DNA of 64,000 bases, taken from positions 4,932,985-4,996,984 of the forward strand of contig NC_133292.1 of the NCBI RefSeq assembly GCF_005239225.2, written 5' to 3'. The notes beneath the pieces were generated by a model. That model had not been told where the DNA came from. It worked only from the letters and a program-made list of their open reading frames with translations, and made no database searches. Positions 58,816-64,000 of the stretch are shown one piece after another; position 1 is the first letter of the stretch, and every line of letters starts with the position of its first letter. A program made the position numbers and the translations under genes. Origin of the DNA: Populus alba (lineage: Eukaryota; Streptophyta; Magnoliopsida; Malpighiales; Salicaceae).

Positions 58816-60369
58816 TGATTAGTACTTAAAAGTGCATTTTTTATCAAGGTTTTATATCATCATTTTGCACTTGAAGTAGCAATAACTCTTGAACTAAAGC
58901 ATGTTTTATAATAATATATTTAATAATATAAGATACTTTTAATTTATGGTAAATGTTCATCTTAAATGCATGCCTATCACATAAATGAAAGATTTGATTG
59001 ATGAGTTTAAGTACTGAAATTGAAAGGACAAAGAGATGGCCAAACTTAGAAAAGATATGGTGATTCAGTCCAAACTAGAATATTATTCGGTAATTAGGTC
59101 ATATCTAGAGTTCTAGATCTCAGATTTAGATCTGCTTTATATGGATAAAAAGATAACACATAGGCTTAAAGCTTTCATGTGGAGTCCAAGATTTAAAAAG
59201 GTTGTTTTCAAGTCCAAATTATAGCAATAACGGAGAAGTCTGAATCTGTCCTGCAACCCAGACATTATTCAGTGTGCAGCCCATATTTTGAGTTCTAAAA
59301 GTCCAAATGACCTCAATTTTTTTTCCTGAAAAGATGAGACAATTTCCTAGAACTTTCATGATACAGGTGGTTCAAATTCAGACGTTATCAATGATGTTTT
59401 ATTCAGATAAGAAGATAAAGACTGTCACTAAGTGAAGATGTGGCCACCCACTCAACAATTAGTCATCAAATCAATAGTTCTAAATTTTGGCATATAAAAG
59501 GAGGCATTTGCCATGCATTTGGGCATCTTGGTTTCCAAATCAAGATCATGCTCTTTATTTCTTTTTTTATATTTTTGTAATGTTTAAGTTTTATTTCATG
59601 TTATATTTTTCTTAATCTCTTGTTTATGCTTTTCATTTCCTTTACTATACTTATGTTCTTATGTTGTTTATTTATATTTATCTTCTTCATTATATTTAGC
59701 TAAATTTATTATGTCAAGGTGAAAAGGTTTCACTAATGGTGTTAGAATAGGTATAATATAAATTTAACATGGACTTCAATGTTTATATCCAAGAAAATTT
59801 GTTATTAACATGTCTTATCTTTTTATCTTACTAATTCTTAATACCTTGCTTGTTAAATGGTTAATCTAAATTTGTGTTGTATAACATTTGGTATAACAAA
59901 TGATTGGCACTTTCATAACCAACCGTATGGTATAACCTACACTTGTGCTATGAAAGGAACTTGATTTATTGTTAAAATAAGTTAGCATCATGAATTCCTG
60001 ACAATATTTAAAAATTTGGTGTTACTTAAATAAGATAATTAATATGATCATGTTAAAAATTTATAATGAACTATTAAAGATAAATCATCCGTTTGGAACC
60101 TCCTTTGTGCGTGGTTTTCAGTTGATTAATAAAAAGAGTTTATACTATACTTATTTCTAATACTATTAGTGGATCATCTAACATTGACAATTATTTTATC
60201 CTTGTTTAATCTTCACATTAATCTTACATCTCAAAGTCGTCAGCGTCGCCGTTATTATTTATAATTTATATAGTTAATCTTCTTGTGGTTTAACCTCGGT
60301 CTTGCCGAGTTATTTATTACTTCGACACTCCTGCACTTAGGAGAAGACATCAATCTTTTGATCGTGTCA
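58816..60369. mobile_element. Solo LTR, 1554 bp
   Basis: Starts TGATTAGTACTT and ends TTTGATCGTGTCA. Flanked by GTATT (58811-58815 and 60370-60374). In unit A the matching site (around 54229-54235) reads GTGTATTGTCTAAA with a single GTATT, a true empty site. The interior has a promoter-like TATAAAAGGAGGC near 59496. The two ends of the insertion are not copies of each other, so this is one LTR and not a small element. The family is probably Ty3/gypsy by length, but this is uncertain. Confidence 0.88.
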
Positions 60370-61490
60370 GTATTGTCTAAAATATCTTTAAATATTAAAT
60401 TTTCTAAACTTTTGGTCAATGGTATTTTTGGTTTTTTCTTTTCAAAGCACAATGCAATTGCTAAAGTGCCTTTACAAACAAAAAATATATAACTTGCATT
60501 AAGGAGCTTTTTGGTCTTTTCATGTTGGTTTTTTCATTCATATTATGTTAGGTAAGGGGCAATATGGTATTTTGAGAAATTAAAATAAAAATGTAAAAGT
60601 TTTATGCACGTGCAACACACGCGTCATCAAGTAGAAAAAGCACGTGCAACACAGGCTTTCGATCGACGGACAAACACCTCCATCGATAGTGGTGTTGGGA
60701 GCGACTCATTGAGATCTTTATGGTGGATAGGCATGTGTTGGTGAAGGATGTACGATGTGGCTCTAGTGAACTCCCCCCCCTCCTTTCTCTCTCATCTCTT
60801 CTCCTTGGTAAAATATAAAGGTGGCTTTTCATATCGAATTTAGTCTTTATTCATTTGATTTCATGTTGGATTTCTTTTTTAAAAAAATATTTTTTTTTCT
60901 TTAATTTAGTTCCTCATCAATTGGTTTTATTTTATTTTTGTATCAATTTAGACCTCATTATTTTAGTTATTGCTTATGTGCCTTTAATTTTTTTTACATT
61001 AAATTATTTGATAATTAAACATCATTGTTTTATTCAACTTGCTTTTGACGGGGTTACCATGATATCACAATTAGATTGTATATTTAGCATGCTAACCCAA
61101 TTAGTCTCTAATAATTTTTTTAATCTTTTTTTTTGTGTCAATTTTTTTCGTTGGCTCATTTTATTGTCGTTGTATTTTTTATTTCATGTTATAGAAATCA
61201 TATGATCTTATTAAACTTAATCAAGTTAATGATCTGAATTATTTTTTTATAGAAACACTTATGTTGTCTTGATATTTTTTTATGATAAAAAAATAAGCTA
61301 ACTTATATCATATAACACCAACCACCTAATTTCAACTAAAATAAGCAATTTTACCAAATCACTAATAATCAAAATTGAGAAACCTCGATTCCACATGGGG
61401 GCCAACCGACAACATCTCTCCAGATAAAATATCTTATAAATGAATCGGCCCAAAACTAGAGAAAATACCTTGCGAGCAGGCAAACAATTA

Positions 61491-61698
61491 GAGCGTGTTT
61501 GGCAGTGTGGTAGTGGTTGCTTTTTAAATAGTTTTTCGTGCCGAAATACATGCCAATGATATTTTTTTATTTTTTAAAAATTATTTTTGACATCAGCATA
61601 TCAAAACGATCCAAAACGTACAAACCACACTCAATTTTAGTAAAAAAAAATTCAAAATTTTACAAAACATGGATAGAAACGCAGTCTCAAACACTACC
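61491..61698. mobile_element. PIF/Harbinger-like MITE upstream of UGT copy B
   Basis: 208 bp between TTA (61488-61490) and TTA (61699-61701). Starts GAGCGTGTTTGGCAGTGTGG and ends TCTCAAACACTACC. Unit A has the unoccupied site CAATTAGTGGGTG (TTA at 55412-55414). It lies about 190 bp before the UGT start codon. Confidence 0.85.
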
Positions 61699-61889
61699 TT
61701 AATGGGTGTTGCGTACTCTTCGATTAAAAAAAAATTAAAAAAAATTAAAACAATTCATTTTCCGTCGATGTTCGGGCCAGAGGAAATAAGGCTTTGAGCC
61801 TTTGACCCTTTATGACTTGTGGGGAGACTACGAGTAAGTAGATAAACGAGAAGGAGAAAGAGGTAGAAAGGAAGATCATAGAAGAAGCG

Positions 61890-63314
61890 ATGAAGAAAGA
61901 AGAGCTGATTTTTGTTCCAGGCCCCGGTTTCGGTCACTTAGCATCAGGCCTTGAATTAGCAAAGCGCCTGCTCGACCATGATGATCGATTATCAATCACA
62001 GCACTTGTTATGAACGTTCCCTTTATTCCATCTATTAATTCATACACCAGATCACTCGCTGCATCACAGCCCCGCATCAAACTCGTTGATCTTCCCCAAG
62101 TGGATCCTCCCCCACCAGAGCTTTTAACGATATCCCCAGAAGCTTATATCTGTGATTTCGTTGAAAGTTACATACCCCATGTCAAAACTACTGTCACGGA
62201 TATTATATCATCCCTGTCTAACTCGGATGTCCGAGTTGCCGGGTTTATTGTTGATTTCTTTTGCGTGTCCATGATTGACATTGCAAATGAATTCAGTCTC
62301 CCTCCTTATATCTTCGTAACCTCCAACGCAGGATTCTTGGGTCTTATGCTAAACCTACCCAAACGCCATGATGAAATCAGCGAGGAGATGCAAATGTCTG
62401 ATCCTGATTCGTTAGTACCAGGTTTTTTCAATCCTGTTCCAGCACGAGTATTGCCTGATGCTGTATTTAATAAACATGGTGGTTATGCTGCTTATGTTAA
62501 GGTTGCTCAAAGGTTCAAGGATGGAAAAGGTATAATCGTGAACACGTTTGCTGAGCTGGAGCCTTTTGTGCTTAGGTCCTTCTCTGATGATCACCGAATC
62601 CCTCCAGTTTACCCTGTCGGGCCAGTGCTACACCTAAAGGGTCAGCCTCACCCTGAAATAAACCAGGATCAGTTGGACAAAATCATGAAATGGCTTGATG
62701 AACAGCCTCAATCATCTGTGGTGTTTCTATGCTTCGGAAGCTTTGGGAGCTTTAGCCCCCCACAAGTGAAAGAAATAGCACTTGGCATCGAGCAAAGTGG
62801 GTTCAGATTCTTGTGGTCCATGCGTTTTCCACACTCTCCGTCTAATCAGTTCACGAATCCTGAAGATGTGTTACCAGAAGGATTCTTGGAACGCATAGAA
62901 GGACGAGGGATTATGTGTGGATGGGCACCGCAGGTTGAAGTCCTAGCTCACAGGGCAATAGGAGGGTTCGTGTCTCATTGTGGGTGGAACTCCATCTCGG
63001 AGAGCTTGTGGTACGGTGTTCCTATCGTTACATTTCCTATATATGCTGAACAGCAGCTTAATGCATTTACGATGGTGAAGGAATTGGGACTGTCAGTGGA
63101 GCTGAAACTGGATTCCAGGGTAGGTGGTGATCTTGTGACGGCAGATGAGATGGCAAAATCTGTAATATGTGTTATGCAAAGTGATAGTGAGGTGAGGAAG
63201 AAGGTGAAAGAAATGAGCGAGAAAGGCAGGAAGGCTGTGATGGATGGTGGATCTTCTTTCACTTCCATCACACAACTCATCCAGGATATATATAACAGGA
63301 AACAACTGATATGA
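61890..63314 (+). CDS. UDP-glycosyltransferase, UGT71 family, copy B
   Basis: Tandem paralogue of copy A: intronless, 474 aa, with His16, Asp122 and the PSPG box (HCGWNS, closing Gln) all intact. I count about 24 substitutions before the last few codons, including Phe14 for Ile (next to the catalytic His loop) and Val121 for Phe (next to Asp122). The C-terminus differs because four extra bases (a TATA slip in GGATATATATAAC, about 63285-63297) shift the frame, so the protein ends in a basic eight-residue tail in place of copy A's short ending. Probably active. A changed acceptor preference is possible but not shown. Confidence 0.95.
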   Translation: MKKEELIFVPGPGFGHLASGLELAKRLLDHDDRLSITALVMNVPFIPSINSYTRSLAASQPRIKLVDLPQVDPPPPELLTISPEAYICDFVESYIPHVKTTVTDIISSLSNSDVRVAGFIVDFFCVSMIDIANEFSLPPYIFVTSNAGFLGLMLNLPKRHDEISEEMQMSDPDSLVPGFFNPVPARVLPDAVFNKHGGYAAYVKVAQRFKDGKGIIVNTFAELEPFVLRSFSDDHRIPPVYPVGPVLHLKGQPHPEINQDQLDKIMKWLDEQPQSSVVFLCFGSFGSFSPPQVKEIALGIEQSGFRFLWSMRFPHSPSNQFTNPEDVLPEGFLERIEGRGIMCGWAPQVEVLAHRAIGGFVSHCGWNSISESLWYGVPIVTFPIYAEQQLNAFTMVKELGLSVELKLDSRVGGDLVTADEMAKSVICVMQSDSEVRKKVKEMSEKGRKAVMDGGSSFTSITQLIQDIYNRKQLI

Positions 63315-63424
63315 ATACCGCGCGCCTGCTAGTAAGGGTTGATTTCCATTGTAGTTGAAGAAATTGTGTGTGAAAAATAAGGTATTCCTTGATGTAAAAC
63401 GTTAGCAATGTTTTCCATACATAA

Positions 63425-63540
63425 GCCTTTCGTTTTGTTGTCTCGTGAATCTCTCTAGTTGTTCTTCCAGTTTCCAAGGTGTTAGCCTTTCGTTTTGCTG
63501 TCTTGTGAATCTCTCTAGTTGTTCTTCTAGTTTCCAAGGT
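63425..63540 (+). repeat. 58-bp tandem duplication in the 3' flank of UGT copy B
   Basis: The stretch from GCCTTTCGTTTTG to TTTCCAAGGTG occurs twice in a row. Unit A has it once (about 57306-57363). Confidence 0.85.
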
Positions 63541-64000
63541 GTGTGATGTTTTCTCGACTTGATCTTCTATATTGTTAAAGAGTCCTGTTATGGCTCCTTC
63601 TGCAGAAACAAATATATCAGATTTGAAGTCCTTAAGTTTAAATTTCATCGTGCAGTCTTTACAAGGATACGATTGCAGAGTTGCTGTCTTATATATATAT
63701 TTCTGTCATATGGACCTCCAAGTCATTTTTGCAAGTCTTTTTTTTCCCATTAATCTTTGATTCTGCAAGACTACCAAGCTCACTGTGTTTGTTGTTTGGC
63801 ATTCGAGGAGTGAGCTCTAGAATTTTTGTTCAGAAGGAAAAAAAAAAACAAAAAGAAGCTCTAGGATTCTCTGTTTACTGTTCACCCCATCTTGACAACG
63901 TTAAACCATGGACGTGGTCTTTTTAGCCGAGCTGTTTAGATAATTACGGGTCCGTCCAAAAACTTTAGTGAACCAGTCTTTTAAATCTTAAGATTATGTT

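Larger units (their letters stand above)
57997..64000 (+). repeat. Segmental tandem duplication, unit B (runs to the window edge)
   Basis: Colinear with unit A but longer because of the 1554-bp solo LTR, a 208-bp MITE and a 58-bp tandem duplication in the 3' flank. Similarity to unit A continues to about 63960, so the end of the duplication is at or near the window edge. Confidence 0.85.

Noticed and set aside
58816..60369. Complete small LTR element or a gene-bearing insertion
   Set aside because: The two ends of the insertion are not copies of each other and no coding frame is present; a single LTR with TG/CA ends and GTATT duplication explains it.

Overview
The window is nuclear DNA from a woody dicot, most likely a poplar or willow relative (Salicaceae). 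The basis for this is introns with plant splice sites, AT-rich intergenic DNA full of short TTA-flanked MITEs, tRNA-derived SINEs whose 3' part resembles the Salicaceae SINE type as I recall it, and plant protein families throughout. No bacterial, organellar, rRNA, tRNA or CRISPR features were recognised. The lineage call rests on recognition, not on a search.

Layout. 1-2.27 kb: 5' part of a minus-strand TPR-like gene running off the left edge. 2.3-5.3 kb: AT-rich DNA with MITE remnants. 5.30-9.80 kb: a complete, young, minus-strand LTR element of Ty3/gypsy ancestry, with 397-bp LTRs and a GAGTA target duplication; its single 705-aa ORF joins gag directly to the tail of integrase. 9.8-33 kb: about 23 kb with no convincing intact gene, holding MITEs, two SINEs, three TRIMs, a 1.5-kb foldback element, a Helitron-like 3' end, satellite-like repeats, a duplicated 0.6-0.8-kb segment and a long near-perfect hairpin. 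33.2-39.2 kb: a complete 11-exon anthranilate synthase alpha-subunit gene with a dead LINE in intron 1. 41.5-43.8 kb: a 4-exon FQR1/WrbA-type NAD(P)H:quinone reductase gene. 46.6-51.4 kb: a Ty1/copia element whose gag-pol frame is broken by two stop codons. 52.0-52.5 kb: an intronless PH-domain gene of the AtPH1 type. 53.4 kb to the right edge: two tandem copies of a segment of about 4.6 kb, each with one intact UGT71-type glycosyltransferase. The second copy has gained a solo LTR and a MITE, and in both cases the first copy preserves the empty site.

How the genes relate. From memory of the Arabidopsis map, TPR-like, ASA2, PH1 and the UGT71C/D cluster lie in this order at At2g29670-At2g29750, so the window looks like a conserved block stretched by transposons. 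Anthranilate synthase is the first step of tryptophan synthesis in plastids, the quinone reductase is a flavin redox enzyme, PH1 is an endosomal lipid-binding adaptor, and UGT71 enzymes glucosylate small phenolic or hormone-like acceptors. They are neighbours by ancestry and do not form one pathway.

Most informative for follow-up: the gag-integrase-tail element, the UGT duplication with its internally controlled insertion history, the foldback element, and the hairpin at 31.7-31.9 kb. Element boundaries come from target duplications and terminal motifs read by eye. LTR and paralogue differences were also counted by eye.
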